Source of the DNA: Knufia peltigerae | Taxonomy: Eukaryota > Ascomycota > Eurotiomycetes > Chaetothyriales > Trichomeriaceae | Direction: 5' to 3' | Length of the DNA: 64,000 bases | NCBI GenBank assembly: GCA_030247855.1 | Contig: JAPDRN010000013.1 | Location: 372,001-436,000, forward strand | Shown here: positions 10,943 through 21,734 of the stretch, one piece after another | How the letters are laid out: each line of letters starts with the position of its first letter | Numbering within the stretch: position 1 is the stretch's first letter | The notes under the pieces: model-generated | What the model was told of the DNA's origin: nothing | Seen by the model: the letters and a program-made list of their open reading frames with translations, nothing else | The model's database searches: none | Made by a program: the position numbers and the translations under genes

Positions 10943-12577
10943 ATGACTCCTTATTTGCTCACAGCGGTGGCCCTTTTGATCATTTGCCTGGTCGAGTCAA
11001 GCCATGCAGCGGTACATTTACCATTGTACAAAAGAGGAGGAAGAATGTCTCGACACGAACCCGCCAACTTGACGCGACTTTCGGCTCTGGTGTCGGAGGT
11101 AGAATTTCGCTACGCACGCTGCTACCGCGAATTTGACAACAACCGAGTCATTCGCAGATGGCGACCGTACGAGGGAAAGGACGAAAATGATCCCCATATC
11201 ATTGATGTCGCTGGAAATCGAGGTCGATGGTTGGTGTTTGAAATCCATAGTCTCTTCGTGCACGCATTGGCTGGGCGTGGCCACACCTACTGACGCACTT
11301 CGTCTTCTAGGTACACAGAACTACAAGTTGGCGACCCACCACAAAAGCTCGAGGTCGAAATCGACATGTTGACTACGGACTTTTACAACATAATGACGAC
11401 CAGCGGGAAGGGATCAAAATACGATACTTTCGCGTCAAAGTCATGGGAAGGTGAGTACCTGCTTGTGTTCCCTTTGCGAGGCACTGCTGTTGTTTCTGTA
11501 TAGATAGTGTGTGGAGTCTGCGAATAACAGCTCAGAGACATTATCATATGTAACTAACACGTCGCCATGATTTTGCATGGTGTAGAAGATACCAATGAGG
11601 CCAACGACAGGGTTCATTCCCTCTGTCGCCGACCCAGCGATCGTTTCCACTTTCCAGAATCCAAGCAAGGTCCCGTCCGTGTCACATTTCCCATCTGCAC
11701 TCCCTCCAAAGCATCGAGCGCCACACTCGCTCACTCCGGGTCCATCCTTGGTCTAGCACCAGACCGTGGCGGCTACAAGACACCCTCTCGCCTTTTGTCG
11801 TCGCCGTCTCTTCTCCAACAGCTCCTCGCACAAAAAGTCGTACACGACGCCCTCTGGTCGGTGACCCTAATCGACGCGGAGTCCGGCATTCTCAGTCTCG
11901 GCGGCACCATCGCGCAGCAGGTCGAAGAGATAAAAGTACGAGGGGACGTTGAGCTGGAACACTTTGGCGACCCGGACGCCACGACCGAGTGGGTGGACCA
12001 GGAAGTCGCGAACCGCATGGCCTTTCTCATGCCGCCTGACACTCAGTGGGATCACCACTTCAAATGGACCGAAACCCGGGGTGCGGCAGGTTGGTGGACG
12101 ACGTTGATGAGCGGCGTGTGGATCGACGGGGCCAAGGTTCTCAAAAACCAACCCGTCCTCTTCGACGTCAATGTCCCCTTTATCCTCGCTCCGCCCGTCG
12201 CCGTCCAGCGGTTCTACGAGTCCATACCCGGGACGAAGCGACTCGATCCACCGTTGGATGCGTTCTTCGCGGTTCCGTGTCTCAACCGCGTCAATGTCGC
12301 TTTTGAGATCGGTGGGTGGAGGTTTCCAAGTATGAGCGGCGAAGGGACGATGGAGGATGCGCTCTACGGTCCTGACGGGGGCAAGTTCAGTTTGGGCAAA
12401 TTGGGTAACGGTACGGGATATTGTGTCGGTGCTGTCGTCGAGACGACAATGGGCGTGAGGGAAGAATGGATCGCCAGTGGTGTGAGGGATTTGTGGGTGC
12501 TAGGAGAACCGTTCTTTAGAGGTCTCGGTGTGGCGTTTGACGTCGAAAAGGGAAGAGTCGGGGCAAGGATCTATTGA
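10943..12577 (+). CDS. Secreted pepsin-family (A1) protein with altered catalytic motifs
   Basis: Three exons are proposed: 10943-11229, 11311-11450 and 11586-12577, about 472 residues. A signal peptide is evident (MTPYLLTAVALLIICLVESS). The joined text WYTELQVGDPPQKLEVEID matches the start of the pepsin lobe, and SGSILGLAPDRGGYKTPSRL, LWSVTLIDAESGILSLGG and LWVLGEPFFRGLGVAFD are typical A1 segments. However, the first Asp-Thr-Gly is D114-M-L and the second is D336-V-N, so the catalytic glycines and threonines are missing while both aspartates remain. It may be an inactive pseudoprotease with a binding role in the cell wall or secretory path. The second intron is less certain than the first: 11451-11585 keeps the frame, but the segment just after it is weakly conserved to my eye. 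Confidence 0.7.
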
Positions 12578-12897
12578 TAACCTTTTATATTTGTCTGGGT
12601 ATGCTATGTCAGTGGCATGCGAATGAGGATCACTTTTGTCAGCCTGATCGCAAAAAATTGGATCAAGGACCAGCGATACAATGTAGACAGTTCTTGAGAG
12701 GGATGTTACTTATTTATTATGTCGTTTCGAAGTGATGGTTTCAACGTGACGTTCCCTGCTTTTCATATCGAACGTCATATAAAAATTAGAAAGCGAAGAC
12801 TCAGAAACCAAGATCCACGGACTCCTTTTCAATGATCTGTCACAGCAGAGGCTACTGCTATTGTCGTATCATTCCATTCTATCTATGCACTGCTCTC
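12578..12897. other. Convergent intergenic region
   Basis: About 320 bp between two convergent stop codons. It should contain both 3' ends and polyadenylation signals. Nothing else is seen. Confidence 0.45.
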
Positions 12898-14283
12898 CTA
12901 TTTGTCTTTCGCGATAGCCCGTGGATCTTGCTTAACAATCAACAGCTTCCCCTGCCATATCCTCGTCAAAGTGAACGCTAGATTGATGAAGAAGACAATC
13001 ACCAAAAAAATGACGATGATGACCGTGACCACTCGAAAGAACGGAGAATCCATCTCCTGTGCCAGCAGTAACAAAGACGTGACCAATGTCCCTGTCGGGA
13101 AAATGATGGCGTTCCAAGTCGGCGACCAGATCAACTCCCTATGAAAGGCACGATCGAGCATTCCGATAAAAGCTAGAATCATCCAGATCGTACCCAGTCC
13201 ACTCATGAACAGCGCCAAAAGGACACAGACGACCTCGAGAACGCTCGCCGCCGTGCCGGTCAGGAACGTTCCTCGGTGATAGTCTCCAAACGCCCCGCGT
13301 GAGTTCGCCGCCGCCCCAAGTAGCTGCAGCGCCGCGGCCGACTGGCCCATTGGTCCGACGAACATGAACAAGGTGGGTGTGTTTGCCGGCGCAGGCCAAC
13401 CCTTGGCGAGCAGTTGGTGAAACAGGTACGTGCACAGTTTCAAGCCCAGGAGGATACCTATCCCCACGGAGCAGAACGACATGATGATGATAGGCACGGC
13501 GAGTCTCGCGGAGAGGTTGTACGATTGATCCGCCACGACGGCGCCGACCAGCGCGAGCGTCGAAACTCCCACGGCCGGGATGATGATCAGGGCAGGCAGT
13601 TGCTGATCAGGCGATATGATGGTGTGCTGCCGAATGAGCGTGGCGAACGCAAAAAAGAGCATGCCGTACATCCACGCCGTGGCGATCCACCACATCACCA
13701 CGGCGAGGAGGGTGAATGCGTGTCCGCCCCACGGTGCGTTGCTGACGGTCAAGCTGACGAAAGCGGTGAGTGTCATCCACGCGATGCACCAGCACGGCAA
13801 GAGACACAGTTCCGTCGTGCTTCCGATGAGCTCGAGGTACGCTTGTCGTCGATAAATGAGGAAGTGGAGGGTATATATGATTGAAAAAACAAAGTACAGA
13901 ACCAGGTCGATGCAGAAGGCGACGGTCGAAAGAACTCTCAACCCAGAAAATTGGTATGGGAGTTGATGGAGAAGAGTACCGATTACACCGGCATTCATAC
14001 ACCATGTGAACCTGTCGTGTGGTCGAATTAGTTTGCTGTCATCATCAACAGATCAAAGCAGATGCATAGTGCCACGGCCAGCAGAGCCGCGACTATAGGT
14101 AGGTAGGGTGTACACGTACCATATTGGATTGAAATCCTGGACGAGAGCACGAAATGCACTCCTCCTGGATGAATCGGCCTTCTTGTCATTGCGTTCAGGA
14201 TCGCGTTGGGTTCGGTCGGGAGAATCTGGGTAACCGGCGTCCCCATCTTCCACGCGCTCTTCAGTTTCTTCTTCGACTGTCAT
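12898..14283 (-). CDS. TDT-family carrier (Ssu1/Mae1-like sulfite or dicarboxylate transporter)
   Basis: Member of the tellurite-resistance/dicarboxylate (TDT, SLAC1-like) family, which in fungi exports sulfite (Ssu1) or imports malate (Mae1). Exon 1 is 14283-14120 (ATG, MTVEEETEERVEDG), a GT-AG intron spans 14119-14012, and exon 2 is 14011-12898, about 425 residues. The junction reads DFNPIWFTWCMNAGVIGTLL, the family start before the first membrane helix. Around ten hydrophobic spans follow, with TPTLFMFVGPMGQSAAALQL as a characteristic conserved stretch. The acidic N-terminal 55 residues are cytosolic. It is divergent from the P450 gene across 1.36 kb. Substrate cannot be assigned, though the FVGPMGQ stretch leans to Ssu1-like proteins. 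Confidence 0.88.
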
Positions 14284-15639
14284 TGCTGTTGTTGCTGCTG
14301 TCGAAGATGTCGAGACGATCAACAATCTATGAGCATCATTTTATTATTATGCCACCGCCAATATCTGTATTTCGGTCATTGTTATCTTCGGCTCCTCAAT
14401 TCATGTCGAATAGTTTATTTATTTTTTCATTCTCCGCAGATTCGAAATCTCGCTCTGAGGGTTTTATGGGTGTCCGGGCAATCGCCGTTTGAAATATGCG
14501 GAGTGTATGACACCAACAAGACTTTATTAGTTGAGATCCGACGAACGATTCGGTTTTCTGGCCGGTGCGTCACCACTCTTTTTTTGGGTGGTCATAGCCG
14601 CAAGCCGCTGGGTATCTTCGAAAACTACTACCCGATCTCCCTCTGTATGGTAAGGTCCTAGGTAAATAAGGCAGAGCCGCCGGTCGCTCCCCCCAAGAGC
14701 CCGGGCTGCTTTGAGCCCCTGTATTTTGGTTTGTCATTGGTGCCCGCCCTTATTGTTTGGGGTGATGCAACAGGGGGGATTGGCATTACTTACCTACATC
14801 TAGATCTACCCAATACATAGCTGGCTGATCTCGGAGGTTGGACTACAGCTCCCCGAATGCGAATACGTACAACACCTATCCATCCTACCGCGGAAATGTA
14901 CGTACAGGAAGAGTGCGGATGATACTACCTAGGTAGCGATGTTCAGTGCCTCATCCAGATCATGGCTGGATTCATCGCGTACTCTCATGAATAGAGCGGG
15001 TACGTAGAAGTCCGCCCAGGCGGTACTTGTGTGGCGATGGGCATCCTTCGTTCTTATCATCTGTCCTCGGCCAGCACCAAGCACTCTGGAAATCCATCAG
15101 CTCGTCGATGTGGCACCAACAACTGCATAAGGGTTCCTTGTGATCTTTTCGACGATCGAAAAATGAGACTGTTGTGTTCCTCTTGCCAGCCTGGTTGAAT
15201 GAACAGTAATCAAGGTCTAGCTCCATCAATCGATTTCATGGATGTCTCCATAGACAGCTCTCTAGCCGAGATCCTGTCACTCGGTTCGATTTCTCGAGAA
15301 TTGAACAAAAGAGAGATTGGCCGACGTACAGCCATCATGGAATTGCCACGAGGTTACATGTATACCGAATTATAGGTTGTTTATGCCCCTAAAGTTACAA
15401 CCCTCGGGAGGGAACCAAACGAAAGAGCGCCCACTTTCCGGATACTTGCGGCCCTTAAGCACTGAAGTGATCTCACACTTCATCCTCAGATATGCATTCG
15501 ACTGATTTCATAAATGCATTGCTTTCGGGAGAGCAATCGTTCTAGCTATGTTCGAATTCCTTATGATAAGTTCCCATTTGCATCTAGTTAAAGCGATCAT
15601 TATTCTCACGCTCACCATCATTGTCGTTCACAAAACAAA
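14284..15639. other. Long divergent intergenic region with palindromes
   Basis: About 1.36 kb between the divergent TDT carrier and P450 genes. No convincing gene is seen. It holds a perfect 12-bp palindrome CTACCTAGGTAG at 14925-14936 and a related CCTAGGTA at 14657-14664, plus several CTACCT/ACCTAC stretches around 14790-14830. These are short overrepresented intergenic words and could be remnants of repeats or binding sites. Confidence 0.45.
14925..14936. repeat. Perfect 12-bp palindrome CTACCTAGGTAG
   Basis: The sequence reads identically on both strands. A half-like copy CCTAGGTA lies at 14657-14664. It sits about 700 bp before the P450 start and 640 bp before the TDT carrier start. Function unknown. 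Confidence 0.6.
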
Positions 15640-17711
15640 ATGTTTCCCGATATCAGAAATCATCTCCGAATGCTAGAGATCTCGTACATCGAAGGACTCA
15701 GATACATCGGCGTTATAGTTCTTCTAACGATCACATGTGAGTTCCCGCTTATTCTTCGCAAGGCTGTAGTCATCGATTGCTAAACACCGTGCAGGGATTT
15801 GCTGGACTTACCGCAAAAGGGGTATTTGGACATCGTCCTCTGCCAATTCGAAATGGATTGCCGGTCCCAAAGGAAAACCTTTCACTGGGAGTCTCCAGGA
15901 GTTAAAGACAAACGGCGCTGCCAGCTGCGAGGCCTGGTACTCTCTGTACCAGCGGTATGGACCCGCGTATGAAATGACAATCCCCTTCTTTCGGATGCAT
16001 ATCATCAACCATCCCACTTATCTCGAGCATATCCAGAAACACAACAGCAAGAATTACATCCGCGGGGCGTTCACGAGGAATGTTTTTGGATCGCTCCATA
16101 GAGGCGGCATATTCGTTGCTGATGGGCCGGAATGGCACACACAGCGTAAAGCAGCTACTCGTGCATTCAGCAAACGCAACTTCGAGACCCATATCACTCA
16201 ATCGGTTCACTATTGGCTGGACATCCTTATGCGTCTACTCTCGAACTTGGCTAAGCAGGAGAAGGAGTTCGACTTCCAGGAACTTATGGGCCGTTTCATG
16301 TTCTGTCTCTTTCTTCGAATCGCTTTTCACGAGGACAGGCTTGCCTTGGATATCATGTCGGACGATCCAAAAAGTCTAGAATCGAAACCAGATTACGTCG
16401 AGGCATTTGATCAAGCTGTTCATCGTAAGTGATTCTTGTTTATACCACCTCGAGGTTTCGCCCCAATGGCTAATGTACCCTTGATATAGTTTTTGACCGC
16501 AGGAGACGCGATCCACTTTGGCGAATGACAGAGATGCGCTCTGGAGAGAACAAAACCACAAAGAGAGCCGTGGAATTGTTTTACAAACAGATTGATTTCC
16601 TGATCGAAAAACGACTCGAAGCAATGAAGAACGGTTACAAGCCTAATCCAGACAACGGTGTCGACCTTTTGGACCTATTTATGCAGACGACCACCGATAA
16701 ATATACTCTAGGTGGAATGGTGTTCTCAATTCTATCTGCTGGCCGTGAGTCCTACCCCGTGCAGACTGGAAGCTGTCAATAACATACCATGAACATAGGT
16801 GACACGACGACGTTCAATACCTCGTGGTTTGTCAAGGAAATTCACCACAGAGACAACCAACATCTTGATGCTCTGAGCAAAATTCGAGCCGAGGTTGAGG
16901 ACCTTGGCTTTGCTGATGGTTTCTTGAACTATGCAGATGCGCCGGTAAGTCAAGTAGTGAAATGATGATTGGACTACCGAAATCCTCAGACTGATCTTGT
17001 GTTCCATGTAGAGATTACGATTTACGAATGCCATGTGGGACGAGTGCACTCGACTCAACACGGTCTCTCCGGCCGGTCAGTTGGAAGCGGCTGAAGACGA
17101 TATTCTCCCTGCTGTACCCGAGCTGAGTATGCCTCCTCGTCGGGTGAAGAAGTAAGTTGTCTCTTCTATCCTCACGGGTTGTCAAGGTGGAACTGATTGA
17201 CATCGCGCAGGGGCGACGTTGTTAGTTACCAGAACTATGTCATGGCCCGTATGCCAGAGATTTGGGGTAAGGACGCGGCCATCTTCGACCCATACCGATG
17301 GTTGAATGAAAATGGAGAAAGTATCACTTACAGCCCATTTAGTAAGTACATAAGATGCACCCCTCAAAGACTACGTATCTTCTCTGGCATTGCTGACAAC
17401 ACTCTCTTCCAGAATATCATGCGTGGAATGCTGGGCCACGCAGCTGTCTTGGACGTCCACTAGCTACGTACGAGGGCATCACCATTACGGTAGCCATTCT
17501 CCAGCGCTTCGACATCATTCTATCGGATGACAGCAGGTTATACAAACCACTCGCTGCACTGAATATGGTACTGTTCTTGCCCTTTCTAGTGACGGTATTG
17601 GACGAACGTAGCGGCTAATCTGGCTTACAGGGCATTCAAGGGGGTCTTCCAATGCGTGTGAGAGAAAGGAAAACAACTTGCAGACTTGGAGTAAAGGAAG
17701 TAAACTCCTGA
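15640..17711 (+). CDS. Cytochrome P450 monooxygenase
   Basis: Eight exons are proposed: 15640-15736, 15795-16424, 16490-16744, 16799-16944, 17012-17151, 17211-17341, 17413-17567 and 17631-17711, all GT-AG, total 1635 nt and 544 residues. The first exon encodes an N-terminal membrane anchor (YIGVIVLLTI), so it should sit on the ER. Diagnostic motifs are the I-helix AGRDTT (326-331, split by an intron), ExxR as ECTR (387-390) and the heme loop WNAGPRSCLG with Cys478 as iron ligand. The W-helix text DGPEWHTQRKAATRAFS resembles the CYP52/CYP86-like clan that often hydroxylates fatty acids or alkanes, but this is an inference. A Zn2Cys6 regulator and an MFS permease follow on the same strand. Confidence 0.92.
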
Positions 17712-18178
17712 AGATCCGTTGTTGGCGAGGAATACTTGGCTACAATGACAGTGTAGTCTGCCAAATCTATAAATTATTCATCTCTCATAGATGTCACAAT
17801 TTTTAAGACCAAGATCTATCATATGGACTTTCTCGAATCTACGGAGTACATAGGTAGTATATCGGCACATTATCCGCTGATCGCTCAAACAACACCAAGT
17901 GTATCCCACTACGAATAATCGGAGAGCTTGTTTGCCACAGTAAAGACTTCGTGTTCCAGGACCCTGGACTGAAGGCCCTACCAAGACAAAATCTCGGCTA
18001 CTAACGGCCATAACCTCTTCTTAATCCGCTATCACCAGACATGGCCGGACCATCTGCTACCGAGATTGGCAACTAAATTTCATCGTTCGACCGAGGTCAA
18101 TCCCCTCATTTCGATACTAGGTCTGGCTGTATCTGGCTGTTCTCTCATGCTCTGCTCGGAACATTCTGATCGGTCAGA
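17712..18178. other. Intergenic region before Zn2Cys6 regulator
   Basis: About 470 bp. It contains a copy of the recurrent word TACGGAGTAC at 17840-17849 followed by a TAGGTAG stretch. No gene is seen. The regulator promoter must lie here. Confidence 0.4.
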
Positions 18179-21128
18179 ATGTCCAGTAGTGTGGATGCGA
18201 TGCATCACAAGCGCGGACCGAAGACTTCCCATGATACATCGGTTGATGGTCCGACGTTCAAGCGAGTTTACCAGGCATGCGAGAGCTGTCGGCAGAAGAA
18301 ACAAAAGTGCAGTTTGGGGGATCCAGCAAAGCCCAAATTACCATGTGATGCCTGCCGTAGAGCCAGTCTGATTTGTGGTAGGTCAATGAGTTCTCATACA
18401 CACCCGGATGCCCGCACTTACAGTACTGCTGTCCAGTGCTACCGGAGAAGAAGCGAAAGGGCCGGCCTCCAAAGAAATCTGTGCGTAATGTAAGGACATC
18501 AAGTGAACTTGGTACGGAAACGGCCACCACAAACAGCAACAACAATTTCAATTTCTCCTACCTTGGCAACAGAGAAGCGCCATCCATCTGGCAGACGACA
18601 TTTACAGAGTCTTTCGATCCTGTTACGGGAGATGATGAAGGGGCCACAACGAGAATTCCTGTCTCGGCAGAGAGGCAGAGTCATGGACCACTGCCACGGC
18701 ACGATGAGCATTTGGCGAGTCAAGATCTGGCAAGGTTTCCTCTGAGGAACACATCTGATGCTATACGACTATTGGACCAGGATCGAACACCGATGCACTT
18801 GGAGCAATCCGGCACGGCGGACGGCCATGGCGATGCCTCCTCTAGACAGGAATTTTTTCTGCTTCGTGAAGGATTTATCGACGAGGCGACACTCTTCAGA
18901 CTCTTCAACTTCTATCTTAACTCTCTACATCCTATTATGCCACTTATCCCGTATGAAAGGATGCCGACGACGTCAGAGCACATCCTCAACATGGCGGGGC
19001 GAGAGCCACATTTCACTGCTGCAATCCTCGTGGTCACCACCGGGCTGTTAGGGGAACATAATCTGCATCAGCTTTTGTGGCGAAGGGTGGAGCGGGTCTT
19101 CGCAGAGGTCGCAATCAAGGGAACAAATGAGTCTCTTGAGATGATTGAGGGGTTACTACTCCTCTCGGGTACAGTAATTCCCTTGTTCAATCCATTTACT
19201 TACAGTAAATGTGTTGACGTGTTTCTAGAGTATCCACCAAATATGGGCCACAGCACGGGATTGAGATTCGAAGATCGAATGTGCTGGATGACGGTCGGCA
19301 CCGTGAGCTGAACACAGGAGAGATCAAAATATCTCATGATGCTAATTCCTCCTCCCAGGCCGTCCGCCTAGGCTACCTATTGGGATTAGAACAACTAGTC
19401 ATGCAGCCGGATGATATCGAGGAGAAAAATTTCGAGGATCGTGCGAGAGGGAAGATTGTGTGGTCTTGTGAGCTGCCCCTCCCGTCACGCCTGATTGAAT
19501 GCATAGTCAACTAACAGGCGATTCTGACATCCAGATTGCTTCTTGCTCGATCGACAAATATCGATTCGTGTCGGGAAACCATTCTGGCATCGAAGTGAGT
19601 ATCATGTCTATTTCATGGCACCGGACACGAACATCCAAGCAAGGGGGATCTGCAACAATGAGATGGATTTGTTGGCAATTTTCGCAGAGGACACAACTAA
19701 TGGACCGCTGTGACCAAACAGGTCCTGGGATGACTATACAGCACCTGCACTTCAACCCGGCCGATGACTTTCCTCAGATGCGCGAGATCGAAGGTCACCA
19801 AGACGATTACGCCGCATATCTGCAATGTCTCATGCACATAACCCAGGTGTTGAGTAATGCTCACGACCTCTTGTATCCATCGAGAAGCCATTCGCTCGCC
19901 ATCGCCAAAGCCGAGCACTACTACAAGCACATTGATGAGTTCACGGAAGGTAAGTGGCAATGTATATATCGCGACATTCGTTCGTGAGGCATTACTCAAC
20001 CAACATAACGGCGTATTAGCACTGTCCGCAGTCCGCAATAGATGGCAGAAGAAACCATGGCGAACGCATCCGATCAATGAATGCGTGTGGATATCATTTG
20101 TGAGTCACTTCGCGCTCTCCCAAGTTCAACCTCACAACGACTCGACTAGACGAGAAGACTGACAAGGCGCCTCTTTCCCTCTAAAGCATCACCTACGTCT
20201 TTACATCTATTCCTTCTCCTTACAAGGTCATATGCAAAGAGCAGAAAGCTGCAACGATGGTCGTCGGCCGTTGGATTACTTTCCTACGGGGCTCATGGGT
20301 AGCGTGGACGCCCGATTCATCATTGAGGCAATGAATGCTGCGGTACGATAATCAACCATGAATCACTTATCCCGAGGTCTCCAAGATGACTGACCATCTC
20401 TTCATTGTTTCATAGGCCGATATCCTACGCTTGGCTATAGGCAGGTTTCAACCTACTGGAGTAAGATTAAGCCTGTGCCGACTCTCATGTCAACAGTCAT
20501 ATCACTGTGCTAATCTTGATACAATTCCTAGGCTTTGGCATGTCTTCCTCTTCGGTTCTTTCTCTTCTTCAGCCACGCAGGTGTATTCCTGCTGAAGACG
20601 GCCGTGATTGTTCCTATACCCCCATCGCAGAAAAGAGCCATTCTCCACCTGATCCGAGCCCTTATCAGGTGCATGTCAATGGCCTCGTCGGACCCCAGAC
20701 ATCCTGCTGTCCGCAACTCGACTGCTCTTGATGCTCTCTTGAGGCGGATATCTCGCGACAGCGACATCCAGACTCCCGGGGTCACCTGTCCGCCCTCACC
20801 GGGCATAGATCCTCCGGTGCCCAACCCCAACTCGGCTGATACTGGCACCGGAGTCAAGCCCCGTTCGAACGATCCGGACCTGCCTACTTTTCTGGCAAGT
20901 CGCGAGTCTCCATTCATTGTGGAGCGGCCGCTACAGGATCTCGCCGCCGATTTTGATGCCGTATTTGGGCTTGAATCAGAGCAGCCGGACATCACACTAC
21001 CGCCTTACACCGAAATTAACAACAACGATCTCCCTACGAGTTTGCCCACGTCGGATCTTTTGGCTTCGCTCTTCAACTATGATGATAGAGGGTTTTGGGA
21101 CGGATTCACTCCGACGGCCTTGAATTGA
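18179..21128 (+). CDS. Zn2Cys6 transcription factor, nine exons
   Basis: Proposed exons: 18179-18377, 18437-19302, 19359-19467, 19535-19594, 19644-19949, 20020-20099, 20187-20342, 20416-20460, 20532-21128, giving about 805 residues. The N-terminus carries a C6 zinc cluster with C34, C37, C44, C56, C59 and C66 (CESCRQKKQKC ... CDACRRASLIC), followed by basic KKRKGRPPKKS. Splicing reconstructs the fungal regulator core, for example CWMTVGTAVRLGYLLGLEQL, SYCFLLDRQISIRVGKPFWH and GHQDDYAAYLQCLM. The 19595-19643 intron is the least certain. The first intron must use the second of two nearby acceptors (18436, not 18423) to stay in frame. Its position between a P450 and an MFS gene on one strand suggests a pathway-specific regulator. 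Confidence 0.82.
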
Positions 21129-21734
21129 ATTGCGAGATTAGCACATCGTGAAGCCATCCACAATGGCATAATAGGAAGCAATGCCGTCCAATCTCTTGTC
21201 CAATCTCGCAAAGAGTCACAAAGACATACGCTTCGCATGTAGAAGCAAGTGGCCAATGAGAAACTCCTGAATATTCTTCCAAAGTAGAAAACTACTCGTT
21301 AGGCAAATACTTCTTTGCGCGGATACTTCCGGTCACTTTCGGCCCTTTTCAAACTTGGCTGATGAAGCGTTCTGGCAAATCATCTATCATGACTCGCTAT
21401 TTACACTTTGGTATGTGACCGCCTCTACCCGACGACCGTCGATGCCAATGCTCCTAAAGTTGACGGATTTTGCAACGATTTCCTATTTATCGATTCGGTC
21501 AATTCAGATTTGGGACATTTCCTACCGAGCAAATGGTCACTCAATTTGCTGGGGCCCCAGATAGGAATTCCCCACGCTCGACATACAAAGACCCAGGATG
21601 GCCCATACTCATAGGCCATAGTTTCTTTTGTCAGTTGTCGAACACTTCTTTGGCTTCAACCCGAATTTCAGACCGCAGCTTGTTTGCAATAGCCCCCAAG
21701 GGCCCGCCAACAAGTTGACTACCACAGTACAACC
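21129..21734. other. Intergenic region before MFS permease
   Basis: About 600 bp between the regulator stop and the MFS start on the same strand. Only short open frames occur and none shows family features. It should hold the permease promoter. Confidence 0.4.

Noticed and set aside
15280..15300. GGTTCGATTTC as a possible tRNA T loop
   Set aside because: Flanking sequence forms no stem and no other tRNA element is near.
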